The translations under genes and the position numbers were made by a program. A stretch of DNA of 64,000 nucleotides from Diadema setosum (lineage: Eukaryota; Echinodermata; Echinoidea; Diadematoida; Diadematidae). The stretch is taken from contig NC_092704.1 of NCBI RefSeq assembly GCF_964275005.1, positions 10,790,871-10,854,870 of the forward strand, given 5' to 3'. Of the stretch, positions 1 to 10,193 are shown one piece after another; positions within the stretch are counted from its first letter, which is position 1, and each line of letters starts with the position of its first letter. Below the pieces are notes generated by a model. It ran no database searches, had not been told where the DNA came from, and saw nothing but the letters and a program-made list of their open reading frames with translations.

Positions 1-359
1 AATGCACCTGGTTTTTATGAAAATCTAGATTTCAAGCTTGCTCTACATACCTAATTTGTAGAGTTTTGTGAAAATTTTACATCGGTACCTTTTGAGTTGA
101 AAATTAGGTGTCATTTCTCACTCAAACGCAATCAGCTCTACGACAACAGGCAATTTTACATTGACGGCGCGGTGTGCCAACTATGAGCCTGAAGGCCATG
201 TTGGGAGGGTTGTTTTACTGCCATACCTGTTGTATTTGTACAATGCACCTGCCTAGTAAGTTGCAGCAAATACTCACGTGTATTCATACTGAGTTTGGAG
301 GAATTTCGTGAAACTTCGCCATCGGTACCTTTTCAATATTCATAAACCATGTCAGTTTA
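1..359. repeat. degenerate direct repeat, ~240-bp spacing
   Basis: No gene is seen. The words AATGCACCTG and CATCGGTACCTTTT occur at 1-10 and 80-93, and again at 242-251 and 318-331, so the stretch looks like one and a half copies of a decayed ~240-bp tandem unit. The wording resembles other diffuse repeats of this genome (for example 44.9-45.7 kb). Its left limit is outside the window. Confidence 0.4.
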
Positions 360-547
360 GCCCCGAGCAGTGCCGTAAATAAAGAGAGTCTGGTCAACTC
401 GGTTTTCGGCTTATGAGATTTGAAGCCTGTGATTGGTCAAAAGCTGGTCCCATGATCTACAGGCGCCATGTCGTTACCAAAGTCAATTACGCGGGCGCGA
501 GCATAGCTCACACGCAGTGCCCATTGTTCATTTCGCGCAGCTACGCG

Positions 548-719
548 CTAATAGTGACCTTTAGATTTTAGACGCGCGGACGTTCAAAGAGAGAGAAAAA
601 AAAAAACACGATCTGAGCGTGCGCAGTAGCGCGGATCAAGTTACTGTGCACGCTCAGATCATGTTTTTTTTTTCTCTTTGAACGTCCGCGCGACTAAAAT
701 CTATAGCTCCCTAATATTG
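548..719. mobile_element. MITE, AGCTTTAGAT/GCGACGCG family, copy A
   Basis: A long hairpin: the left arm (about 562-621) and the right arm (648-703) are near-perfect complements, starting TAGATTTTAG and running through GCGCGGACGTTCAAAGAG and an A-rich tract to GATCTGAGCGTGC. Weaker complementarity extends outward to about 548 and 719. The ends resemble copies at 5232-5387 and 15905-16066 (GAGCTTTAGAT, GCGACGCGAACG). It is nested in the hAT element. Confidence 0.7.
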
Positions 720-1244
720 CTTGCCTTTAGGACGTCCCCAATATTGGTCACGGTGCAGTGGGGATAATAAATTGTCATTGCCGTTGTCTACTTTATTGAA
801 GTAGAAGGTATACACGAAAGATATTTTGATATCTTACCGCGATAAACTGAAGATTCGCCATGCCTTCCTGCGCAGCATGGCGTTACATGAAACGACCTAG
901 CACAAGTGTAATGACACACCGCTTTCCGACAGATCCAAAAGGAAGGAAAAAGTGGGAAATCGGAGTGCGACGAGAAGGCAGATCCAAACAGAAGGAAAAA
1001 GTGGGAAATGAGAGTGCGACCAGAAAACTGGTCAGCGAGTATAGCAACTCGTTTCTGTTCCAGGTGAGATTCATTTTACAGGTCAAAGGATCAATTTTAG
1101 GTAAAATGTTGAAATTCTACTATCTACAGGTATGATCTATTGTTGAAATGTTATTACACAGTTCCTCCATACCTTGGGGATTACCCAATGCATAAAAAAA
1201 CAAACACAGTATTTGCATGCCACCATTACTCTACAATGACACGT

Positions 1245-1345
1245 ATGGAAAGATTTTGGCTATGATGGTCAAAGGTCAAGGGAAGTACTAACATGACAGG
1301 ATTTTCCCCATATCTTTAAAATGACCGCTCAAAGTATTTGCATAA
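1245..1345. repeat. fragment of AGGTCA-rich dispersed repeat
   Basis: TGGTCAAAGGTCAAGGG at about 1266-1282 is followed by CCCCATATCTTTAAAATG. The same wording occurs in the 44.9-45.7 kb array, so this looks like a single decayed unit of that family inside the hAT element. Confidence 0.4.
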
Positions 1346-2471
1346 AAATAGATTGGTCAAAGTGAAAATGCTCAAATTCCTTAATACTTGCTCAGTCTAC
1401 GAGTCTTTAACAATAAAAGTCCATCCATTCACACCTAGTTTAAGGAAAGTAAACACTCGACGCATTAGATTTTGTGACAAACATGCCATTTTTTTTTCTA
1501 CCAAGTATGTGAAACTGTCGTGTAACATTGTAAAGACGTACTCCAGACCTGTTAAGAGAACAATGTAATATGGCGGAGGTATCTGTTGTACCAGTCGCCA
1601 TTAGGACATTTTCATTTGGTTTTTTTTTTTTTTTTACCTGCTTCATATCTATTCAATGATCATGGCCATGTGCGGATGCCACCGAGGATATCCCTCATAA
1701 TGTAATCCAGGTACTGTCTTGTGCTTTAATTCAATTTCAGGTCTTTCTCTTTAAATTATTTTTAAACAATTTGAGATAATTTTACATACCTTAATACGCA
1801 CTTATCGATGACGTTGTCATGTTGTACATTGTACATATCAGTGTATTCCTATTGAATTACTAATACTAGTAGGCCTTCATGTCAGTTTCAATGGGAGTAA
1901 ATATGATGGCAATTGATGGTTATGTTATACGAGCGAAACATTAACAATTGATTGTGGAATTCGTCTATCGTCTGTGCACAGCTAGAATTGTAAATTTATA
2001 CATAATTTTGTTATACAACAATCTTGTTACCTGGACAACTTGCTAAATACAATATATAGCATACAGTCTAGTGACAGTTAATGACACGGCTCACTGTGAC
2101 TTTTTTTTTTACAGCAATTTATCATAATATTCCTATAAAGGAATTATGTCCTTAAACAGCTTCCCTATTATTTATCATGTTTATGTACCTCTGTGTTTGT
2201 GTCTATTTGAACGTGTAAGAATGATTGCCATGATAGTTGGCTTTGTTCAACATGGTTGGAATGAAAAAATGTCCCTCCCCCCAACCTATACCCCCTTTCT
2301 CTCTCTCCCTCTCTAAGAAAAAAAAAAGTCAAGCAACGCAGAGTGAATCTAGCCCCCCCCCCCAAGCGCACGCGCTCAAACCTTGAGCGCACTGTCATGT
2401 CCGCTGGGTAACGACATGGCGTCCAATTTATGAGTTGGCCAGACTCTCTTTATTACGGCACTGGCCCCGAG

Positions 2472-2834
2472 TGAATAACCCACCAATAATCATGTTCATA
2501 CACTAAAGCAATTGCGTGCTTCTCAATTGAATACGCTACGCTGATCGGCTAAATGCCATTGGCCTTACGAGGTCGCATCGGGTCAACGCGTGATCGTGAC
2601 TTAGCGCGTATGCAAATTCGTGACGTGACAATAGGTACGCGCGTCTTTATTACTATTTAGATTTCATTAATACATTAGCTCAACGTAGCATTTGCGGCGC
2701 GTGATTGCATCATGAATATTATGTACTATTCTTTAACGCCCAACGCACTGTGATAGGTGGTATGCAAATGACGGATCTACGTCATAGCTTATTATCTGTT
2801 TGTCACCGTTCGCGTGTAGACTTTTTGTAAGTGA
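2472..2834. other. no gene seen
   Basis: Ordinary AT-rich to mixed sequence between the hAT element and the first foldback element. No coding region, repeat array or recognisable RNA gene was found. Confidence 0.5.
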
Positions 2835-3710
2835 GACCCCGTTTACAGTGCGGGGCTGGGCCGAGCCGCGGCCGAGCCCGGCCTCAATTGCGGGGCCGAG
2901 CCCCGCAGTTTTGTCCGTTTACATTGCCGGGCTGCGTTTTTTTTTAAAGACGGCACAGATTGGGGCATGGCGCGTGTTAAACCTATGGAAAAAACGTTGG
3001 GTTAGGGTTTATGGTTATGGTTATGGTTAGGGTTAGGGTTAGGGTTGGGGTCAGGGTTAGGGTTAGGGTTTGGGTTAGGGTTTGATGGTTAGGGTTAGGA
3101 TTAGGATTAGGGTTAGGTTTTGGGATAGGGTCCCCAATCTGTGCCGTCTAAAAAAAAAACACGCGGGACTCGCGGCCGCGCTTTTAATTCAAACCTTTCA
3201 ATATTTTGTCGTAGTGGCGCTCTGCTTGTAAACAAACGTAATTTGGTATAGTCTGGTTTTCAGACCCTTTGCCAACTGGATTCCGTGGCGACGTAGTCGC
3301 CGTTCGGGCAAAGGCCTTTGCGTTTTGCCGAAGGAAAAATCCTTTGCAGGACAAAACCACCTTAAACTATACTAGTTTTCGACGTTGAGGGGGTTAATAT
3401 CCTGAATAGCGAAATTGTACGGGCAGAGGGTTTGGAAGCCAAACTAAAATTGGCCGCGCATTTGGCCCAGTTTGCGTTTGCACTGAGAAAAGGCCGGGCT
3501 CGGCCGCAGCTCAGCCGCGGCCGAGACCACCTCCAAGAGCGTGCCAAATGCGCGGCCAATTTTGGCCCCGCATTTGGCCTTTTGCGCGTTTACACTGAAA
3601 TGAAGGCGGGCTCGGCCGCGGCCGAGTCGCGGCCGAGCCTCGCACTGTAAACGGGGTCTGAAGCTGGGCTCGGCCGCGGCTCAGCCCAGCCCCGCACTGT
3701 AAACGGGGTC
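2835..3710. mobile_element. GC-rich foldback element 1
   Basis: Ends are inverted repeats of about 43 bp that begin GACCCCGTTTACAGTGCGGG and continue GGGC(C/T)GAGCCGCGGCCGAGC (2835-2877 against 3668-3710). Just inside the right end the terminal motif is repeated at about 3640-3659 (GCACTGTAAACGGGGTC), so the right arm is internally duplicated. The GC-rich arms built of repeated GGCTCGGCCGCGG words recall foldback (TU-like) elements described from sea urchins; that link is inference. No target duplication was visible. It contains a nested element at 2937-3159. Confidence 0.7.
2937..3159. mobile_element. telomere-motif inverted-repeat element, copy 1
   Basis: The core begins AGACGGCACAGATTGGGG (2948-2965) and ends with its exact complement (3132-3149), with a T run outside the left end (2937-2945) and an A run outside the right end (3150-3159). 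Between them lie a short unique segment (GGCGCGTGTTAAACCTATGG) and about 130 bp of TTAGGG-type repeats with variants such as TTATGG and TTTGGG. A second copy in opposite orientation lies at 7884-8062. No coding capacity. Both copies sit inside GC-rich foldback elements. Confidence 0.75.
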
Positions 3711-4110
3711 CTATAGTTTGGCTGAAGCATTAATTGACAATCAGCAAGACTATTTTATATCAGTGTAATTGGGTGCGCGTTACGAGTAGGCCACCCACGA
3801 GTTATAGATCCCACGAGTTAGACGCGAGGCAAGTATAAGGTCCATGATTCCGACACTAGGCAAACAAGGTCCACGAGTTCGACTCTAGGCAAAAAAAAAA
3901 AAGAAGAAAAAAAAAAGAAAGAAGAACAGACTCTTGAGTCCGACACAAGGTGAGCAAGGTCCATGAGTCAGACACTCATTACATCACGGGCCTTTTTTCT
4001 TTTTCTTTTTTTTGCCTAGGGTCCCACTCGTGGGCCTTCATTGTTTGCCTTCTGTCGGCCTCATGGGCCTTATTTGCCTGTTTCCGAGCTTATGGGCTGT
4101 GTGACTCATG

Positions 4111-4162
<52 letters not shown>

Positions 4163-4215
4163 GTCGAGCTCGTGGATCGTAGATGACTCGTGAGTGTCAG
4201 GCTCGTGGGATGACC
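3711..4215. repeat. minisatellite in both orientations, with long poly-T
   Basis: Units like AAGGTCCACGAGTTCGAC followed by ACTAGGCAAA repeat imperfectly from about 3775 to 3980. The complementary unit (TTTGCCTAGGGTCCCACTCG, GGGCCTTCATTGTTTGCC) repeats from about 3985 to 4215, so the array is a loose palindrome centred near 3985. A T run of about 46 bases occupies 4114-4159. A single further unit end (CTCGTGGGATGACCCC) recurs near 6515. Confidence 0.6.
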
Positions 4216-4942
4216 CCCTTCTACATTTCCCCTATAGTGGCGACACTCTTCATAGAAAACGAGGAAGGGTCCACAAGCTACGAAGGGGTATTAACGGTCC
4301 AAACTGTAAAAAAAGAAAAAAGAAAAAAAGCATCGTGTGGACATGCAAACAAATAATTATGAGTTTTAATTATGACCATTCTCTAAGTGTTCTATCCATG
4401 CTGTTAGGGAATAAAGACTTTAGTGAAACTTGAAGAAAAGATTAGACAGAAAAGATACATAAAAATGACTGAAATAAACTTCCGCAATAAGACTTTGAGG
4501 TGAAAATGCAATGATATACTTTTAAAACAGTGAAAGATATTGGAACTTGAGATGAAGTGTGGTATACGATACATAGAACTGCAGATCTTGATCTCGATGG
4601 GAATTTTGATTGAATGATGTGAATACTAAATTCTTTGATTGAAGAGCGAAATTGAATTACCGACCTCATAGTGCCATTTCTTTTTCGCGACTTTGATGGA
4701 CACGATTGTCAAACTTACAAACTTATAGAAATGACCATAAGGGAAATATCAGATAAGATCAAAAGCAAAACCGGAACAAAGTTCATGCTGTATTCACCAA
4801 CATTTTATTTCTGCACACAAATTTTCGAGCGATTCGCTCTTTCTCAAGTGTTGATACTGAGATAACAATAACAATTTATTTACAAACTTACAAACTTATA
4901 AAAATGATTATAAGGGAAATATCAGATATATATATATATGTA

Positions 4943-4973
<31 letters not shown>

Positions 4974-5231
4974 ATACATACACACACACACACATATATA
5001 TTATACATACATAATATACATGATACATAAGTATGCTGCCACCACAACACCAACACCAGTCTCTCTCTCTCTCCCTCCCTCTCTTTCTCTCATTAGACAG
5101 GTCTAGATTCACGACGTTAACTTTCTTTTTTTTTGTCTTAGGATTATCGTCGCAGATCTAAAGCTGCATATCTAGTCTGTCACACCCTCAATATTCATGT
5201 AAATATACTGTAAGGGAGGGGGGGGGGGGAT
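4216..5231. other. no gene; local duplication and microsatellites
   Basis: A ~46-bp word starting CAAACTTACAAACTTATA occurs at about 4710-4757 and again at 4880-4927 with few changes, a local direct duplication. TA and CA microsatellites follow (about 4928-4995), then a TC tract (5060-5092). Between 5105 and 5180 a half-copy of the GCGACGCG MITE family is seen in reverse (GTCGCAGATCTAAAGC). No gene is supported. Confidence 0.5.
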
Positions 5232-5387
5232 ATATTAGCTTTAGATCTGCGACGCGAACGCTAAGACGACGTAGCCTCCCGGATCGGACAATGGAATCAG
5301 CTGTCTTGCACATGTGCAGTTTTTTTTTTTTTTTTTTTTTGGGGGGGGGGGGCCTAATTATGGTTGTCTAAAGCTCGCTAATATCAC
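5232..5387. mobile_element. MITE, AGCTTTAGAT/GCGACGCG family, copy B
   Basis: Left end ATATTAGCTTTAGATCTGCG then ACGCGAACGCTAAGACG; right end TCTAAAGCTCGCTAATAT. The middle (GGACAATGGAATCAGCTGTC, GCACATGTGCAG) matches the middle of copy C near 15970-16000. The right half holds a T22-G12 run at 5319-5352 that is absent from copy C. Confidence 0.7.
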
Positions 5388-7357
5388 TAACAACACCGAT
5401 TATAATGATGGCAGGTTACCACAATACCTAATCTCACAGACAGGCAAACAAAATGTAGATGATTATGCAGTCACTGAGTTAAACCAATATCAATATTCAC
5501 AAACAAACTGAAATTTTGGGTAGAAAATTCGTTGAGCCTCTTCAGTCGGTCCTGTCAAAATGCTGCTAACACTAGTATGTGCATAATCCCACTGAAAGGG
5601 CGCGTACTGTCTAATGCTTATGTTTTGGACTAGGATAATTTGTTGATTCCGATGCACGGTGACTTTGTAAACATTTGATTTTATGTAGCATACCCAATCT
5701 TCACGGTCAAGGCTTTGCGCCGTAGATCATTAGTATACACTGATTTGTAATACATTTCCTTATCATCAATCAATCAATATTCATTTAACGCATAACAAAC
5801 AAACAACCCCCCCCCCCAACACACACACACCTCACCAGACACACACCTAACAACGTGCCTAACAACAGCAGAGTATTCGTGATGGCAGTGAAAATGAATA
5901 GAGGACCTGCGAAGAATGCCGACAATATTTAGAATGGACTTCTATTAATTAGCTTGCGTCGACAGTCCTGTTATAGAAGACATATTCCTTCCAACATTCA
6001 TGTTGTCCCCAGTTCGAGTAATGCACTTTGAGCGCTCACCTCGACAATGAAAGAATGCGATCGATGTTGTTTGTCCACCTGTACAAGCACCGCGCGGAGA
6101 AACAAGCGTGAGCGGAGCAATGCGTTTACTGATGACAACATGCACGAGGAATCACTCCAGCCATTTTTAGAATCCATTTCTCGACACATGCAAAAACAAA
6201 AAACCAACAAAAACAACAGAATATTAGGATTGCAAGGCTATGAATAGTTAAACAAAGACAGACTTGCAGTGATATTGAAGATGGCTTCTTGTCCATCTTC
6301 GCAAGAGAGAGAGAGAGAGAGAGAATGTGTTGTGGTTATATTCTTTAAGTGTCTGTGTGTTTGTGTGTGAGTGTTTTGAGATTATGGGTCTTTGTATATT
6401 GGTTGTAACCTGAATTTTAGCGCAATATACGATATTCATGGTAATTGATAACGTATTTCAGTTTTCTAGAATTTACCTCTCTTTTTTTTCTTCGCCTACC
6501 CTGTTCCGTCGGTCTCGTGGGATGACCCCTTCAAATTCGGAACATTTACTGCTACACTACAACCTAGATCATATCTGGATTTGTTACAGCAATTTACATC
6601 ACCCAACAAAAACAGAAAGAAACGGATAGAAATAAGAAGCATTTGCACTCCAACTTAGAAGAAATCACATACAGTCTCACAAAAGAAACCAATACTTTCT
6701 GTGCCCGAGATTTTGGACACGCCCTGTGCATTCACAAAATTAAAGGATTCTCTGTGTCAATCGGCACCAAGTGGTTAATGGGGGAACGGTGCTTGTTTAT
6801 GATAGAATCCATGTTAAGATTGTGAGAATAAATGAAAGAAAATAAAACATAAGTTAATATCTCTACCCCCTCTCTCTCCTAATTATACATCCATATTTCT
6901 GTTCGACTCAAAGTGCGCAAATTGACATGAAATGAAAAATAGGTCCTCTTTATAACCTTCAGTTAAAACTCTTTTCCATGTTGCCCGCTTTTGCACATGT
7001 TTATTTCGTATCATTACATGTGGCATATTTGATTATCCCCCCAAAATTTAAAAGAATTCCGCTAAAATGACTTCCATCGTGTTTTCCAGTCTTTGCCGTT
7101 GAAAGTGGATTTTTTACACTGCCCTGCGTTTTGATTTACCTCTCCAATTCAGAGCATTATACACGGCCATTGTTGCCAGGAGACTGAAACAAAGAGCAAA
7201 ATGGGGGGGGGGGGGAGGTTTTTTTTTTTTTTCCTGCTGTGAGAGAACTAGTTTTGAATACTGAAGCGCTCCATTGTCAAAGCACCTGGACACCACCTGT
7301 AGTTGAGCGCATAACTTGTCGGCGGTGTAGGAGAGCATTTTTTTTTTAATTCTCCGT
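5388..7357. other. no gene seen; simple repeats only
   Basis: About 2 kb of mixed sequence with an ATCA tract (5764-5776), a CA tract (5820-5832), a GA microsatellite (6304-6324), and a G run then T run (7203-7232). Short open frames here have biased, low-complexity translations and no family resemblance. Nothing recognisable was found on either strand. Confidence 0.5.
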
Positions 7358-7883
7358 AGCCGCGGTCACACTAAAAGATCGCCAAGTTTAAAATTGCGAA
7401 TTCTTTGCGAAGTTTGCTCGTCTCCAGACTGACAGCCGAACTTCTCGATATTTAAATTCAAGAAGTTTTGGTCACTGGTTCGCATGCGCAAGAAAGAAGA
7501 AAGATTTCAACGTAACAACACACACCTGTACATCACAATGACCGCGCGCATCTGAGACACCGCCCTCAAACAAATGGTGGACTGGTCATTATGACAAATT
7601 TCGCGAAGTTTCAGTTTCTAGCGTTCACACTGCCCAAATATCGAAAAGATTAGCTGAAATATTCTAGTTTGAGTGGGAAGTTTTGCGGCTTTGTTTTGTT
7701 TGTTTGTTTTTTGGGTTTTTTTTGTTTTTGTTTTTTGCGGGAAGTGTGCGGCTACAATGGCAAAACTTCAGCAGCGGTCACACCTGCAAAAGATCGCAAT
7801 CTTTAAGATTTCAAAGTTATGCCAGTGTAACTCAAACTTCTTGCGAAACTTTCCACTCAAACTTGGGATTTCCCGGACGCGTG

Positions 7884-8062
7884 TTTTTTTTTTTTTTTTT
7901 TTTAGACGGCACAGATTGGGGACCCTAATCCTAACCCTAGCCCTAACCCTAACCATCAAACCCTAACCCTAAACTCTAACCCTAACCCACACGTGTTTCC
8001 CATAGGTTTAATACGCGCCATGCCCCAAACTGTGCCGTCTAAAAAAAAAAAAAAAAAAAAAA
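7884..8062. mobile_element. telomere-motif inverted-repeat element, copy 2
   Basis: The core (7904-8040) begins AGACGGCACAGATTGGGG and ends CCCCAAACTGTGCCGTCT, one mismatch from a perfect inverted repeat. A T run (7884-7903) and an A run (8041-8062) lie outside. The interior is CCCTAA-type repeats, then CCCATAGGTTTAATACGCGCC, the same unique segment as copy 1 but in opposite orientation. Copy 2 is about 65 bp shorter, because it holds fewer telomere-like repeats. Confidence 0.75.
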
Positions 8063-8416
8063 CGCTTTCCGGACCCCTGCCAATCTTCTCAATCTTTGGG
8101 CATTGTGGACGCTGACAAATGAAACTTCGCGAAGTTTGTCACGTGAACACCTGTTTGCGGCATTGATCTTTCTTTCTCTTTTTTTTAATTTTTTTTTTCG
8201 GGCGGTGCCTCATCGGGATGCACCTGTGTGCATTATTCGATACATGTACAGTATTACAATCTTACAGTGCCGTCAGAATAGCGCGCTCTTTCTTCCTTGT
8301 TGTACAGTGACCCAAACTTGTAGGCTACCAGCTTTCTACACACCCACTATTGAACGAGGGAGGGCACTTCCGGAATGAAAGTCGACACCGACTTTTATTA
8401 TTTCACACTCACTCGT

Positions 8417-8502
8417 CTGTTGAGAATGAGAAGGGCGTTAAGTAATTGTCTCGAACACTGTATGGGTTTTGTGACAACTTAACGCCCTTATCATTCTCAA
8501 CC
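8417..8502. repeat. 86-bp hairpin
   Basis: Left arm GTTGAGAATGAGAAGGGCG then TTAAGT, right arm AACTTAACGCCCTTATCATT then CTCAAC. The arms of about 25 bp differ at one position and enclose about 33 bp. It lies within foldback element 2 and may be a small MITE or part of the host element's arm. Confidence 0.6.
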
Positions 8503-8701
8503 GACGCTTTGATCTCAAATGATTTCAAAATACTACAAAACAACTTGATATCATGGCAAAGCGCGTCAGCCACATACAAATTTCTTGGTAGGTCTTCCCG
8601 ATATTATATCAAGAATGGTGGAAGATGAATGTTAAGGTCCTTCTGAGCACTATGCTTTATAGCTTTAAACTTCGCAATCTTTGGCCAGTGTGACCGCGGC
8701 T

Positions 8702-10193
8702 TGTGACATCCTGATTACACCTGTCCACTGCGTAATAGACATTCCAATTTGTTTACAAAAGATGTTAATATTGCCCAAGGTTTTTGGCTTCGCGCATATT
8801 CCACAGGTGGACATTGAATTCCGTTCCACTGAATCATGACCATCATAATTGAGATGTATTGTGTGACAGGTATGAAGTTGAGAGTGAGGACGATCGAGTA
8901 GGCCTATACTCTGTCTTTAACTCACCGTTCGCAGGTGCAGTATTCACTGGTATTTTACTTCCAGCCTTTTCAGACGATAGGGAAAAATGTCTCTTGTAAT
9001 CATCTTTTTGAATGTGTTAGCTTGCCGACCTATTGTATGACATGCGTTTGCCATTCGTCCATGGTCATGTCGGCTTCTTCTGCAGGCGCCCGGCCGCCAA
9101 CTCTTCGCTGCTAAATCAAATTAACTTACTCCAAACTCAAAAGCCCATGAGCAAATTTGAATACTCGGAAAAGACTCATCCGCGCATTCCGACTAGCTTG
9201 GATGCTCTCTACGGGCATTCTAATTTGAACGATGTAAATGCTTAAATTATTGATTGGCGGAAGTGCGAGATTGAATGATTAAAAAAAAAAAGGTTGAATG
9301 ACTACCTTCATAGCGCTTTCTTTTTCTTTTCTTTTTTTTTTTTTTGCGAGCGAGCAATTTTGAATGACCTGATTTGAAACTGAATGGTACACGTCGTAAA
9401 AAGATCGCAAAACCCTATATAACAGTAATTCAGTGATATTTACATATATTATATATATATATACATGCGTGTTTTAAACACTTCTGAGTCAATATACTGC
9501 TTTATTTACATTTTAAACCCTTTTAAAATGATATGTAGGCCTACATTCAAGCGATGGTGGTGGGCTCATGATTTCAGAAAAATACTACATGTGAACTGCT
9601 ACAGGTGATCGATGATATTCGTACTCAAACTTTATAAACGTATAGAAGTCAGAAAACCCTTTGCGTCTTAATAACAATTGCTTGGATTGCAAAATGATCT
9701 ATGATTTCTCTTAAAGAAGAGATTGCTGATAAAAAATCCCCCAAAATCAAAATGTTATCAACGAGAAGAACATTAATAGGCAGAATGGTGATTTGGTATT
9801 TAAATTGGATCAGGAGTAACACGTTTTATGTGACTGAATATAGTATCAAATTAATTGCTTTGCATGAAAATTTCGTACGTTGTTTGTACGTGTTTGACAG
9901 ACAGTAAATTGTCTTGGCATTAGGTTATATTAACAGTGCGTGTTTTGATTGTATCATTATCTAACGTCAACCCTCAAACCTTTAATGCAGTGAAATCAGT
10001 GAAGATTCTTGAATTGAAAGTAGCTTGACTTTCATGCCCTTAGTCATGACTATTTAGTACAGATAATTACAATCTATATACTCTTTCGTGATATATCGTT
10101 AAGTGTTTGCAGCAATAATGATGTAGTATGCGTGAAGAAAATGCCAGCGCATACAGTTATGTATAAGTTGTGTACCGTGTTACTCCGAAAATC
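8702..10193. other. mostly gene-free; one candidate exon
   Basis: Apart from the candidate terminal exon at 9086-9245 nothing is recognised. A decayed word shared with 4640-4690 (GAATGACTACCTTCATAGCG beside a T/C tract) lies near 9292-9330. A TA microsatellite is at about 9447-9462. The part next to 10193 would be the 3' flank of the GPCR gene on the minus strand. Confidence 0.45.
9086..9245 (+). CDS. candidate terminal exon, unknown product
   Basis: A good splice acceptor (GGCTTCTTCTGCAG, ending 9085) is followed by an open frame of 53 codons ending in TAA at 9243-9245. The translation (RPAANSSLLNQINLLQTQ then KPMSKFEYSEKTHPRIP) has balanced composition and is not simple repeat. No family is recognised and no partner exon was identified upstream. 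It could equally be chance. Confidence 0.25.

Larger units (their letters stand above)
368..2463. mobile_element. non-autonomous hAT-type DNA transposon
   Basis: Terminal inverted repeats begin CAGTGCCGTAA and run on through AAAGAGAGTCTGG; with small gaps they are recognisable over roughly 100 bp (368-482 against 2402-2463, including GCCATGTCGTTACC inside both ends). The element is flanked by a perfect 8-bp direct repeat GCCCCGAG at 360-367 and 2464-2471. An 8-bp duplication with CAGTG termini is the signature of the hAT superfamily. No transposase reading frame is recognised inside, so it would need a helper. The interior carries a smaller MITE (548-719) and a fragment with the AGGTCA-type repeat (about 1245-1345). 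The perfect target duplication suggests a fairly recent insertion. Confidence 0.85.
7358..8701. mobile_element. foldback element 2 (AGCCGCGGTCACACT ends)
   Basis: The outer ends are the inverted repeat AGCCGCGGTCACACT (7358-7372 and 8687-8701), followed by a further ~25 bp of weaker complementarity (AAGATCGCCAAGTTTAAA against TTTAAACTTCGCAATCTTT). Similar words (GCGGTCACACCTGCAAAAG, CTTTGGGCATTGTGG) recur inside, so the arms are internally repetitive. No transposase is seen. It holds a nested telomere-motif element (7884-8062) and a hairpin (8417-8502). No target duplication was identified. Confidence 0.65.

Noticed and set aside
860-1135. 91-codon frame in the hAT element as transposase remnant
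   Set aside because: No DDE, zinc-finger or dimerisation motif, and it contains an internal KGRKKWEIGVR-type duplication from a short DNA repeat.
3001-3125. Possible chromosome end or telomere fusion
   Set aside because: The TTAGGG repeats are short, impure and enclosed in inverted ends that recur at 7884-8062, so a mobile element explains them better than a telomere.
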